Source: Embleya hyalina
GTDB taxonomy: Bacteria > Actinomycetota > Actinomycetes > Streptomycetales > Streptomycetaceae
Direction: 5' to 3'
NCBI RefSeq assembly: GCF_003967355.1
Contig: NZ_BIFH01000017.1
Span: forward strand, 124,001 to 188,000
DNA length: 64,000 nt
Shown: positions 48,248-57,096 of the stretch, piece after piece
How the letters are laid out: the number at the start of each line of letters is the position of its first letter
Position numbering within the stretch: the stretch's first letter is position 1
Notes under the pieces: model-generated
Told to the model about the DNA's origin: nothing
Databases searched by the model: none
What the model saw: the letters and a program-made list of their open reading frames with translations, nothing else
Translations under genes and position numbers: made by a program

Positions 48248-49108
48248 GTGAAATTCCTGCGGGTCGGCGCCCCCGGCCTCGAACGCCCCGCCGTGCTCGG
48301 CCCGGACGGCGCGGTGCACGACCTGTCGTCGATCACCGCCGACCTCGACGGCGCGTTCCTCGCCGGTGACGGTATCGCCCGCGCCCGCGCGGCGCTCGCG
48401 GCCGGCGGGTTGCCCCCGATCGCCGAACCGGGCCGGATCGGCGCGGCCCTGGCCCGCCCGGGGAAGGTGGTGTGCGTCGGGCTGAACTACCTCGACCACG
48501 CGGCGGAGACCGGCGCCGAGGTGCCGGCCGAGCCGATCGTGTTCATGAAGGATCCCGGCACCGTGATCGGCCCCGACGACGAGGTCCTGATCCCCCGGGA
48601 CAGCCACAAGACCGACTGGGAGGTGGAGCTCGCGGTGGTGATCGGCGCCCGGGCCCGCTACCTGGAGTCCGACGCCGAGGCCGAGGCCTGCATCGCGGGC
48701 TACACGATCAGCAACGACGTCTCCGAGCGCGAGTTCCAGTTGGAGCGCGGCGGGCAGTGGGACAAGGGCAAGTCCTGCGAGACGTTCAACCCGCTCGGCC
48801 CCTGGTTCGTCACCGCCGACGAGGTGGCCGACCCACAGGCACTGGACTTGCGGTTGTGGGTCAACGGGGTGATCCGGCAGGACGGTTCGACGGCGAAGAT
48901 GATCTTCGGTGTGCGTCACCTGGTCCGCTACCTGAGTCGGTTCATGGTCCTGGAGCCCGGCGACGTGATCAACACCGGTACTCCCGCGGGCGTCGCCCTC
49001 GGCCTGCCGGGCACGCCCTACCTGCGCGCCGGCGACGTGGTCGAGGTGGAGATCAGCGGACCGGGCGGCTCGTTCGGTCGCCAGCGGCAGCGGATCGGAC
49101 AGGCGTGA
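48248..49108 (+). CDS. Fumarylacetoacetate hydrolase family protein
   Basis: 286 residues. The metal-binding glutamates and aspartates of the family are visible in FMKDPGTVIGPDDEV, DWEVELAVVIG and GYTISNDVSERE. Members in deoxysugar operons cleave 2,4-diketo-3-deoxy-L-fuconate/rhamnonate to pyruvate and lactate; other members hydrolyse acylpyruvates. The start is GTG 48248 with GGAG upstream. The next gene, a fuconolactonase-type amidohydrolase, overlaps by four bases, and a mutarotase lies divergently, so the deoxysugar role is favoured. Confidence 0.88.
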   Translation: MKFLRVGAPGLERPAVLGPDGAVHDLSSITADLDGAFLAGDGIARARAALAAGGLPPIAEPGRIGAALARPGKVVCVGLNYLDHAAETGAEVPAEPIVFMKDPGTVIGPDDEVLIPRDSHKTDWEVELAVVIGARARYLESDAEAEACIAGYTISNDVSEREFQLERGGQWDKGKSCETFNPLGPWFVTADEVADPQALDLRLWVNGVIRQDGSTAKMIFGVRHLVRYLSRFMVLEPGDVINTGTPAGVALGLPGTPYLRAGDVVEVEISGPGGSFGRQRQRIGQA

Positions 49109-49959
49109 GCGAGGCCGCGCGGCGGATCGACGCGCACCACCACCTGTGGGACACCGACGCCCGCCCCGACGCGTACGGGTGGATGGACGGCCCGTGGGCC
49201 GACCCGCTGCGCGGCCGGTTCGGACCGGACGAACTGGCCCGGGCGGCGGGCCCGGTCGACACGGTCGCGGTCCAGGCGCGCACCGACACCGAGGAGACCC
49301 TGGAACTGCTCGCGATCGCCGCCGACCCGACCACCCCCGTGGCCGCCGTGGTCGGCTGGATCGACCTGACCGCCCCCGACCCGGCCGGGCGAGCGGCCGC
49401 GCTGCGGGCCGCGCCCGGCGGGGAACACCTGGTCGGCGTGCGGCACTTCGTCCAGGACGAGGCGGATCCGCAGTGGTTGTCGCGCCCCGACGTGACCCGC
49501 TCGCTGGCCGCGCTGGCCGCCGCGGGGCTCACCTACGATCTGCTGGTGCGGGAGCCGCAGTTGCCCGCCGCGGTACGGGTCGCGGAGCGCCATCCCGGGT
49601 TGTCCTTCGTGCTGGACCACCTCGGCAAACCCGCGATCGGCGCGGGCGCCTGGCAACCGTGGGCGGACACGATCGAGCGACTGGCCGCGCTGCCGAACGT
49701 CTCGGTCAAGCTGTCCGGCCTGGTCACCGAGGCGCACTGGCGGGACTGGACGACGGCCCGGATCCTCCCGTACGCCCGACACGCACTGGCCTGCTTCGGC
49801 CCGGAACGCACCATGTTCGGCTCGGACTGGCCGGTATGCACCCTTGCCGCGTCCTACGACACGGTGGTCTCGATCGCCGACCACGCGTGCGCCGAACTGT
49901 CCGACGCCGAGCGGGACCTGGTGTTCGGCACGACCGCCCGCCGGGTGTACGGCTTCTGA
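49105..49959 (+). CDS. Fuconolactonase-type amidohydrolase
   Basis: 284 residues of the amidohydrolase_2 family (COG3618 type), which contains L-fuconolactone and L-rhamnonolactone hydrolases. The N-terminal motif is RIDAHHHLWD; other catalytic segments are VLDHLGKP and FGSDWPVC. The GTG start overlaps the stop of the hydrolase gene (GTGA). With the mutarotase and the diketo-acid hydrolase it covers three steps of a non-phosphorylating fucose-type pathway; the sugar dehydrogenase and dehydratase are not in the vicinity. Confidence 0.88.
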   Translation: MSEAARRIDAHHHLWDTDARPDAYGWMDGPWADPLRGRFGPDELARAAGPVDTVAVQARTDTEETLELLAIAADPTTPVAAVVGWIDLTAPDPAGRAAALRAAPGGEHLVGVRHFVQDEADPQWLSRPDVTRSLAALAAAGLTYDLLVREPQLPAAVRVAERHPGLSFVLDHLGKPAIGAGAWQPWADTIERLAALPNVSVKLSGLVTEAHWRDWTTARILPYARHALACFGPERTMFGSDWPVCTLAASYDTVVSIADHACAELSDAERDLVFGTTARRVYGF

Positions 49960-50009
49960 CGACACGTCGGGGGCCACGGCCGTCGACGACACGTCGGGTC
50001 CGCCGCTTT

Positions 50010-50046
50010 CGACGGCGCATGGCACGGGGGGAGCCATGCGCCGTCG
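50010..50046. terminator. Bidirectional hairpin terminator
   Basis: A perfect 14-bp stem (CGACGGCGCATGGC and its complement) with a 9-base loop lies between two convergent genes, 50 bases after one stop and 21 bases after the other. Confidence 0.85.
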
Positions 50047-50067
50047 GGTGCGACACGAGTGTCGCCG

Positions 50068-50901
50068 CTACCGGCCGCAGGCCTCCAGGTACTTGTGCAG
50101 GATCAGCCTGGCCACCGCAGTGTGCGCGCCGATCGGCCCGGCCGCCGTGCAGCCGGCCTGTTCGGCGACCTCGGCGATCCGACCCGCCTCGACGTCCGGT
50201 CCGAGTATGTGCGGCGCGAGCGCTATCGACCCCGCGCCCATCTCGCGCAGCCGCTCGGCCGCGGCCACCACCGTCTTGGGATCGCCCAGGTCGGCGGTCA
50301 TCACCGGCAGCGCCAGTCGGGCCGCGAGGAGCACACCGGTCACCTCGGCGGCGGCCACCGCCTCGGGGCCCCCGTCGGTGACCAGCACGATGCCCTCGGC
50401 GGCGGTGGCCACACTGAACAGTCGGGCCCGGTCGGCCCGGGCCAGACCCGCCTCGGACAGCCGCTCGTGCAGCACCTCGGCCAGCAACGGGTGCGGACCG
50501 AGCACGCCGCAGCGCTGAAACTCCCCCTCCGCGGCGGCGAGCGCGGCATCGGTACGGGCGGTGGCCGCGGCGTTCGGGCCGAGCAGGAGCGGGACGACGA
50601 CCGCCGCCGGGGCACCGTGGAGGACGGCGGCCAGATCGGTGCCGTCCTCCTCTATCACCACCGGTCGGATGTCGAGACCGGGCAGATCGGCGCCGGCCAA
50701 CAGCGCGACCTCGCCCACGAGGGCGAGCAGTTCGCCGTTCGCGGGTCCGGGCACGGCGAGAATCAACGGTTTGGCGGCCTCCGGGAGTTCATGGGAATCG
50801 GGCCGACGGTGCCGTCCGCCCTGACGGGGTTGCGGCACCCGGGTGGGCAGACCTGGGGTGCGGGCGGGCAGCGGGGACGCTGCGTCCGAGGAGGAGCTCA
50901 T
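50068..50901 (-). CDS. CbiX/sirohydrochlorin-chelatase-like protein, metal site not conserved
   Basis: 277 residues. The second half is CbiX-like: AAVVVPLLLGP, GVLGPHPLLAEVLHERLSEAG, SIALAPHILGPDVEAGRIAEVAEQ. The N-terminal AHGS motif with the catalytic histidine is replaced by AVPGPANG, and the histidine expected after PLLLGP is also absent. The protein may therefore not insert metal. An N-terminal extension of about 45 polar residues precedes the domain. ATG at 50901. It follows the glycolipid-binding-domain gene by 76 bp on the same strand. Confidence 0.75.
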   Translation of the reverse strand: MSSSSDAASPLPARTPGLPTRVPQPRQGGRHRRPDSHELPEAAKPLILAVPGPANGELLALVGEVALLAGADLPGLDIRPVVIEEDGTDLAAVLHGAPAAVVVPLLLGPNAAATARTDAALAAAEGEFQRCGVLGPHPLLAEVLHERLSEAGLARADRARLFSVATAAEGIVLVTDGGPEAVAAAEVTGVLLAARLALPVMTADLGDPKTVVAAAERLREMGAGSIALAPHILGPDVEAGRIAEVAEQAGCTAAGPIGAHTAVARLILHKYLEACGR

Positions 50902-50977
50902 GGGACCGGATTTTATGGAATCCGGCCAAAGCCTTCACAGCCGGACGCCAAGAGCAACAGGACTGTTACGGCCATGA

Positions 50978-51559
50978 TCACCGGTACTGCGTGCGCTCGG
51001 CCCGGATCCGGGTGCCCAATTGCGGATAGTCCACGACCAATCCGTCGCGGTCCACGGACAGATCACTGGCGAAGTCGCCCGATTCGTACCGCACCCGCGC
51101 CCCGTCGGGGGTCGTCTCCAGGTGCGTGTACGTCTGCGCGGACGGGTGCACCACCAGGTCCGGCACGGCCACGAAGGCCATCAGGAACCGGTGCCTGCCC
51201 GGCCCCTCGTGCAACCCGTGGCGCCGGATCGGCATCGTGTTGGTCAGCGGGGACAGGCCCAGGTCGCAGTCCAGCGCGTCGGCCAGGTCCGGGCGCGGGA
51301 CGCCGTCCACCGTCCAGCCCTCGGCCGTGCGCCGCAGGTCCACTCGCCTGGTCTCGCCCGCACCCTGCGCGACCACCCGCAACCGGGTGGTCACGTACTC
51401 CTCCGCCGTCTCCAACTGGTAGGTGAGCCGATAGGACCGGGGCGACGTGCCCAGGGCCTCACCCCGCGCGCTCAGCCGGGACGCGCCCAACTCGACCCAC
51501 GAGGTCTCCTGCCCGCCGCTCTCGGTCACCTGCCACGTCAGTACGCGCTCATCCGTCAC
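50978..51559 (-). CDS. Putative glycolipid-binding domain protein (DUF1089 type)
   Basis: 193 residues. The segments LTYQLETAEEYVTTRLRV, DLADALDCDLGLSPLTNTMP and FVAVPDLVVHPSAQTYTHL match the putative glycolipid-binding family, whose biochemical role is poorly defined. The start is taken as GTG 51559 (VTDERVLTW). The frame is open to 51616, with no better ribosome site. It lies 87 bp after the second of two tandem uncharacterised paralogues. Confidence 0.75.
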   Translation of the reverse strand: MTDERVLTWQVTESGGQETSWVELGASRLSARGEALGTSPRSYRLTYQLETAEEYVTTRLRVVAQGAGETRRVDLRRTAEGWTVDGVPRPDLADALDCDLGLSPLTNTMPIRRHGLHEGPGRHRFLMAFVAVPDLVVHPSAQTYTHLETTPDGARVRYESGDFASDLSVDRDGLVVDYPQLGTRIRAERTQYR

Positions 51560-51646
51560 GTGTGCATCGGTACCCCGAATCGGCCACCCGCACCAACGCT
51601 TTTCCCGGACCCGCACACGACTCGCACACCGCCGACCCCCTCCCGT

Positions 51647-53401
51647 TCAGCCCGCCGCGGCGGCCGCGGTCGCCAACAGCTCGGGCAGCGTCCCGGCGAA
51701 CGAGGGGGCCAGTCGGGCCGCGACCACCCGGGGTTCGATGCCCTCGCCCAGGTATTCGCGGAGGTACGCGAGCATGCGCTCTCGCTGTGCGCCGACCAAC
51801 GACGCGTCGGGGCCGTACCGCTGGATCCGGTCGTAGACGTCCAGTGCCTTCCCGGCGGGCACCAGGCCGGAGAACACCTGCTCGGCCAGTCCCGGAATCT
51901 TCGCCGACTCGACGCGCAGCCGACGCGCCTCGTTCGTGTACACGTGGTCCTGCCCGGTCGCGGAACACCACCGGCCGCGGACCGGCCAGCGGGCCCGCAG
52001 GACGGTGCCGTCGTCGGCGGCGGCGAGTATCTCCGCCGGGCATCCGGGGAACGCGCTCAGCGTGCGCGCCGTCGCGCCGTCCAACGGCTCCTCGGCGTGC
52101 GCCGCCAGGAGCACGGGCCACCCCGTCCGCGGATGGCCCGGGGCACCGACCCGAAAGCCCAGCGGCTCCCGGCGCACCACCCGAAGGGCACGCTTGTCGA
52201 ACGCCCGACGACACTCCTCCCGCATCCGCGTCCGGCCCGCGTCCCCCTGCGCGCACATCGCCCGCAACTTCGCGGCCACGCCCGGCCGCAGCGGCAGGTC
52301 GTCGATCAGCCGCTCCGCCTCCGCCGGCCCGTGCCGGTCCCACAGGCCGAGCAGCGCGCCGAGCAGCACACCGCGCTGCACCGGCGACACGAACGGCTCG
52401 TGCTGTTCGTTCCGGTAGCGGTTGTGGAACAGCGGGCGCAGCGCCGCGATCCCGCCGCGCTCCCACGTCTCGACCGCCTCGGACACCACCACGGTCGAGT
52501 GCCGCACCCGCAACAGCGCGGCACGCACCAGGGACGGGTCGCCGGACCACACCGCGGGCCGCCGGTAGCGCACGTTGTCCGACCGGAGCACCCGCGCCAC
52601 CGTGGTCGGATCGAGCGGGACCGTGCCCGCGGCGGCCATGATCAGGTTCCGCTCGCGGTCGCCCACCCGGGAGTTGGCGTAGACGACGGCGTTCAACCCG
52701 GGTTCGCCCAGCTCGATCAGCGCGTCGAACACCTCGGCGCGCGGGTATTCGGCGGCGGCCAGCGTCCGGCGCTGTCGGGCGGTCGCGCGGCGCACCGTCT
52801 CGGCGACCACCTCGACGGGCAACACGGCGCCGAAGTGCACCAGGTCGAGCAGGGTACGCGGGCGCAGATGCGCCACCAGCGCGGCCAGGTGCTCGGGGTG
52901 GGCGCTCAGCAGCAGTTGCCGCCACTCGACGGCGATCGCGGCCGGCGGCGCGGGAATCGCCTCGCGGCCGCCCGCTCCGGCACCCGCCGCCTCGATGGTC
53001 TCGGCGACCGTGCCCCGCGCGTTCGGCAGCAGCGCGAGCAGCCGCGACCAGGCACGCGGGTCGGCGCCCAGGTGCCGGTCGAGCAGCGCGGTGGTCTCGG
53101 CCATCGGGCGCAGATAGGACAGTTCGTCGTGGGAGCCGCAATGGCGCAGGAAGCGCAACACCGCGACGGCCGGTCGCGCCTGGGCGAACACCTCGGCGGT
53201 GACCCGCTCGTGCGGGTTGCGCGCCGCGACCTTCATCAGGTCCGTGCCGGATCCGTGTCGGATCACCGAGCGGACCAGTGCGACCGGAAGGCCGCGCGTC
53301 TTGTTCAGGTGCGGGGCGTAGGTGCCGCGCACCCGGGCGAACACCTCGCCCTCGGCGTTGTCCAGCGCGGCCAGCAGCGCGAACGCGGCGGGGTATTCCA
53401 T
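51647..53401 (-). CDS. Uncharacterised helical protein, tandem paralogue B
   Basis: 584 residues, Ala/Leu/Arg-rich, predicted all-helical, without signal peptide or membrane segment. It is clearly related to its neighbour at 53458-55224. Both contain an EAAGAG segment, a RQLLL helix, an LRP(R/H)T(L/V) segment, ALI-LG-xxLNA-VY, and (A/P)-WSGDP-LVR-ALLR. I do not recognise a family, and no catalytic motif stands out. The repeat-like helices suggest a scaffold or binding role, which is inference. ATG at 53401. The open frame continues upstream through its neighbour but only as antisense-like noise. Confidence 0.8.
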   Translation of the reverse strand: MEYPAAFALLAALDNAEGEVFARVRGTYAPHLNKTRGLPVALVRSVIRHGSGTDLMKVAARNPHERVTAEVFAQARPAVAVLRFLRHCGSHDELSYLRPMAETTALLDRHLGADPRAWSRLLALLPNARGTVAETIEAAGAGAGGREAIPAPPAAIAVEWRQLLLSAHPEHLAALVAHLRPRTLLDLVHFGAVLPVEVVAETVRRATARQRRTLAAAEYPRAEVFDALIELGEPGLNAVVYANSRVGDRERNLIMAAAGTVPLDPTTVARVLRSDNVRYRRPAVWSGDPSLVRAALLRVRHSTVVVSEAVETWERGGIAALRPLFHNRYRNEQHEPFVSPVQRGVLLGALLGLWDRHGPAEAERLIDDLPLRPGVAAKLRAMCAQGDAGRTRMREECRRAFDKRALRVVRREPLGFRVGAPGHPRTGWPVLLAAHAEEPLDGATARTLSAFPGCPAEILAAADDGTVLRARWPVRGRWCSATGQDHVYTNEARRLRVESAKIPGLAEQVFSGLVPAGKALDVYDRIQRYGPDASLVGAQRERMLAYLREYLGEGIEPRVVAARLAPSFAGTLPELLATAAAAAG

Positions 53402-53457
53402 CTCGAAGGCCCTCTCGGGGTCGTGGCCCACCCGGCGGCGGCCGGTACCGGGCACGG

Positions 53458-55224
53458 TCAGGTACGGGCGGCGCCGGCCGCGGTGGTGACCAGTTCGGTC
53501 AGGCTGCCCTCGAAGTCCGGCAGCAGCCGCAGCGCGACCACGGCGAACGGCACACGATCCGCGGGGGCGACCCGACCCGCCATCAGGGCCCGGAAACGCT
53601 CCCGGAGTTCGCGGGCGGCGCGGGCGTCGGGGGCGATCGCCTCGCAACGGCCGAGGAGTTCGGCGGCGGCCGCCGCGCGCGGACGGGTCAGCACCTCGGC
53701 GAGCGGCACCCGCCCGGTCGCCAACTCGGTCGCGATCGTCTGCTCCTCGGGGGTGCGCCGGTGCACGCCGCGCGGATCGGTCCAGGTCACCGGCGTCGGC
53801 CAACGACCGGGTCGAGAGCGGTACGGGGCGCGCGGCACGGCCTCGGCGGCGCGGCGCAGTTCGGCCGGGCACCCGTCCTGGTCCAGCAGCAGCGCCAGCG
53901 CCCGGTCGCCGAACGGATTGCGTCGGTGGGCCCGGCGGATCTCGGCCCAGTCCACGACGGGTGTCTCGATCATCGGCCAGCCGACGCCCGGCAGGTGGCC
54001 GCGCAGCCGCCGGGCGAGTCGGCGGGTGCCACCGGCGGCGGCGACCTCGGCCCGCATCCGGTCGAGCGGGTCCGGCCCGGCGAGCAGTTCGCGACAGCGG
54101 GCGGCCAGGGGCTCCGGCAGACCCAGGTCGGTCACCAGGTCCAGGGCGGCGCGCGGTCCGGCGCGTTCGCCCAGTCGCAGCAGCGTGATCAGCAGCACCA
54201 GTCGGTAGCGCGGGGCCCGGAACGGCTGCGCCTGCCGCCCGGTCGGCATCGGCACCACGTGGTGGGTGTACGGGCGCAGTCCCTCCACGCCGCGTTCCTG
54301 CCAGATCGCCAGGCACTCGGACAGGGGCAGGCCCAGCGCGCCGCGCCGCAGCAGCGCGGAGCGCACCAGGAGCGGGTCGCCGGACCACAGCGCGGGCAGC
54401 CGGATCGTGATCGCCCAGTCGCGGCACACCCGTTCCGCCACGGTCGGGTGCAGCGGGGTCGCCGAGGCCATGATCCGGGCCCGGATCGCCGGGCCGGTGC
54501 GCGGGTTGAGGTAGACCGCCGCGTTCAGCGCCGAGTCGCCGAGGTCGATCAGCGCGCCCGCCACCTCGGGGCGGGCCCGCCTGGCCCGGGCCAGCGCGAG
54601 CCGTTGGGCCGGCGTCGCCCGGGCGATCAGCTCGGTCAGGACGGCCGGCGGCACCTCGGCGCCGAACCGCAGCAGGTCGCGCACGGTGTGCGGGCGCAGC
54701 GCGGGCAAAAGTTCGGCCAACAGTTCCGACGGCGCGAGCAGCAACAACTGGCGGAATTCGGCGCGCAGATCCGCCGGGACGCGCAGGTCGGCCGCCTCCT
54801 CGCCGGCCCCCGCCGCCTCGATCGCCGCGCCCAGGGAGGTCGCGCAGGTCGGCAACGCGGCCAGCAGTCGGCCCCAGGCGGCGGTCGAGTCGCCGAGGTG
54901 ATGCTCCATCAACTCGCCGAGTCCGCGCGTGACTTCGGTGTACGCGCGGGGATTCTTCGGGGCCAGTGCGCGCAACGCGCGCAGCGCCGGCAGGGCCGGG
55001 CCGGTGTAGAGCTCGGCGAGCGCGCCGCGCGGCAGCCCCAGGTTGCCGGCGATCGCGAACAGCGCCGCCTCGTCCGCCCGGCGCAGCGCGTCGTGCACCA
55101 GGGCCGGCGGCAGCGTCTCGGTCTCCCGGAGGGCCGCCGGCATCTCCTCCCGCATCCGTGCGAAGATCGATCCGTCGACATCGTTCAATTCGGCCAGCAG
55201 CGCGATGATGGCGGTCTTCGACAC
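53458..55224 (-). CDS. Uncharacterised helical protein, tandem paralogue A
   Basis: 588 residues, helical, starting MSKTAIIALLAELNDVDGSIFARM. It is a diverged duplicate of the next gene: the block from about residue 135 to 290, which includes LNAAVYLNPRTG and LPALWSGDPLLVRSALLR, aligns throughout with its partner, as do the N-termini (ALLAELNDVDGSIFAR against ALLAALDNAEGEVFAR). No known domain is recognised. The two genes are 56 bp apart and probably co-transcribed. 124 bp separate it from the formamidase gene. The start is set by the ATG at 55224 with GGAGG upstream. Confidence 0.8.
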   Translation of the reverse strand: MSKTAIIALLAELNDVDGSIFARMREEMPAALRETETLPPALVHDALRRADEAALFAIAGNLGLPRGALAELYTGPALPALRALRALAPKNPRAYTEVTRGLGELMEHHLGDSTAAWGRLLAALPTCATSLGAAIEAAGAGEEAADLRVPADLRAEFRQLLLLAPSELLAELLPALRPHTVRDLLRFGAEVPPAVLTELIARATPAQRLALARARRARPEVAGALIDLGDSALNAAVYLNPRTGPAIRARIMASATPLHPTVAERVCRDWAITIRLPALWSGDPLLVRSALLRRGALGLPLSECLAIWQERGVEGLRPYTHHVVPMPTGRQAQPFRAPRYRLVLLITLLRLGERAGPRAALDLVTDLGLPEPLAARCRELLAGPDPLDRMRAEVAAAGGTRRLARRLRGHLPGVGWPMIETPVVDWAEIRRAHRRNPFGDRALALLLDQDGCPAELRRAAEAVPRAPYRSRPGRWPTPVTWTDPRGVHRRTPEEQTIATELATGRVPLAEVLTRPRAAAAAELLGRCEAIAPDARAARELRERFRALMAGRVAPADRVPFAVVALRLLPDFEGSLTELVTTAAGAART

Positions 55225-55348
55225 TCGTGCACCCTCCGTGGCGTCCTCACCAGGAAGCTACGGGGTCCGGCCGACAACCACTCGGCCGAGGTGCACCCCG
55301 GCGCCGAAGCGCGCGAAGTGCCCTCCCCTCGGTTCGACGGTCCCCGGT

Positions 55349-56611
55349 TCAGTCGCTCGTCGTGGCGCACTGCCCCCGGTCGACGCGCACCGGTCCGGCC
55401 GCCGACGGGCGGATGTCGACGTCGAAGATCTCCGTCGGCAGGTACAGCGTCGCGCAGGCGTTCGGGATGTCCACCACGCCGGAGAACCGGCCCTCGATCG
55501 GCGCCGCGCCCAGGATGAGATACGCCTGCTCGGGCGTGTAGCCGAACTTGGTCAGATAGGTGATCGCGTTCAGGCAGGCCCGCCGATACGCCAACGTCGA
55601 GTCCAGGTAGCGCTGTTCGCCGTCCTCGGTGACCGAGAACCCGGTGAAGGTCAGGTACTCGCCGTACTGCGGCGCCGAGCGTCCGGGCATGAAGATCGGG
55701 TTGGTGGTCACCCCGTAGGTCTCCATGCCGCCCTTGATCACGTCCACGCGCAGGTCGATGAAGCCGCCCATCTCGATCGCGCCGCAGAAGGTGATCTCGC
55801 CGTCGCCCTGGCAGAAGTGCAGGTCGCCCACGGAGAGTTTGGCGCCGTCGACGAACACCGGGTAGAAGATCCGGGAGCCCGCGGTCAGGTTCTTGATGTC
55901 CTGGTTGCCGCCGTTCTCGCGCGGCGGCGCGGTACGCGCGGCCTCCCGGGCGGCCTCGGCGGCGCGGGCGGCGTCCATCGAGCCGAGCACGGCGGCGATC
56001 GGCTCGGGCGGCAGGGAGAGCGGCGGCACCCGGTTCGGGTCGGTCGCGCGCAGCGCGCCCTCGCGGGCGTTCCACTCGGCGAGCAGTCGGGCCGAGGGGG
56101 CGGTGCCCATCAGGCCGGGGTGGATCATGCCGGTCAGTTCGACCCCGGGGACGTGCCGGGAGGTGGCGCGTTGCCCGTGGAAGTCCCAGACCGCCTTGTA
56201 CGCGCCGGGGAAGTGGTCGGTGAGGAAGCCGCCGCCGTTCTCCCTCGCGAACAGGCCGGTGTAGCCCCAGCCCTGGCCGGCCACCGGGCCGGTCACCGCG
56301 AAGGTGTCGTCCTGCGGGCAGGCGCCGACGTCGAGGATGTCCACGATCAGCAGGTCGCCCGGACGCGCGCCCTCGACCCCGATCGGGCCGCTGAGCTGGT
56401 GCACCATGGTCAGGTCGGCGTCGCGCACGTCGTCGGCGCTGTCGTTGTCGCCGATCGTGCCGTCGAACCACTCGCGACACTCGATCCGGAACTCGGCTCC
56501 GGGCTTGACCACGGTCACCGGCGGCACGTCCGGGTGCCATCGGTTGTGGCCGAGCGTCTTCTGCTCCCGGAAGGGGCGGGACTGGTCGACACCGAACACG
56601 ATCTCGGGCAT
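55349..56611 (-). CDS. fmdA: Formamidase (FmdA/AmdA family)
   Basis: 420 residues of the acetamidase/formamidase family, which hydrolyses formamide to formate and ammonia. Conserved segments are FRIECREWFDGTIGDNDSADD, RPGDLLIVDILD, GGFLTDHFP, IHPGLMGTAP and LHFCQGDGEITFCGAIEMGG. The length is normal. ATG at 56611. A zinc-ribbon FmdB gene lies 45 bp upstream on the same strand, the usual FmdB-FmdA pairing, so the two form a small nitrogen-scavenging operon. Confidence 0.93.
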   Translation of the reverse strand: MPEIVFGVDQSRPFREQKTLGHNRWHPDVPPVTVVKPGAEFRIECREWFDGTIGDNDSADDVRDADLTMVHQLSGPIGVEGARPGDLLIVDILDVGACPQDDTFAVTGPVAGQGWGYTGLFARENGGGFLTDHFPGAYKAVWDFHGQRATSRHVPGVELTGMIHPGLMGTAPSARLLAEWNAREGALRATDPNRVPPLSLPPEPIAAVLGSMDAARAAEAAREAARTAPPRENGGNQDIKNLTAGSRIFYPVFVDGAKLSVGDLHFCQGDGEITFCGAIEMGGFIDLRVDVIKGGMETYGVTTNPIFMPGRSAPQYGEYLTFTGFSVTEDGEQRYLDSTLAYRRACLNAITYLTKFGYTPEQAYLILGAAPIEGRFSGVVDIPNACATLYLPTEIFDVDIRPSAAGPVRVDRGQCATTSD

Positions 56612-56656
56612 GTGACTCCTCGAAGCCTCTTGGTGACGGCGGCCGTTGACGGGGGG

Positions 56657-56932
56657 TCAGGGCCGGGGTAGTCGGGCGTGCCGGGGGTCGCCGGAGGCGC
56701 GTACTCCGGGTCGGGGTGGTGGGCCCGAGGTGACGGTGGGGGCGTGGGCCGAGCGCTCCTCGGCGGCGGCCGCGCGGATCCGGACGCCGTTGCCGGCCAG
56801 TCGGGGTGCGGTCCACACCCGCCGACCGGGCTCCGCGCAGGCGGGACATCGTTCGCTCGGGCCGGCCTCGCCCAGCGGTCGGGTCAGCTCGAAGTCACCG
56901 CAGTCCGCGCATCGGTACACGTAGGTCGCCAC
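56657..56932 (-). CDS. fmdB: FmdB-family zinc-ribbon protein
   Basis: 91 residues. The N-terminal zinc ribbon reads MATYVYRCADCGDFE with a second CPAC pair near residue 29, the FmdB signature. The remaining 55 residues are Arg/Pro/Ala-rich and not conserved. FmdB proteins were proposed to regulate formamidase expression. ATG at 56932. It is upstream of and co-directional with the formamidase gene. Confidence 0.9.
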   Translation of the reverse strand: MATYVYRCADCGDFELTRPLGEAGPSERCPACAEPGRRVWTAPRLAGNGVRIRAAAAEERSAHAPTVTSGPPPRPGVRASGDPRHARLPRP

Positions 56933-57096
56933 GATCGCCTCCTCGCCTGGTCACCGGGTCTGCCGGAAGCACAGCACAGCGCCGGGCAAAAGGAAACGGA
57001 CGACACGCGGATCGCACCTGACGCATGGTCAATTCATCGGCTCCGTGGTTCCATCGCGCTGTCGATCACCAGTCGGTCACCACCTTCGGAGGTCCC

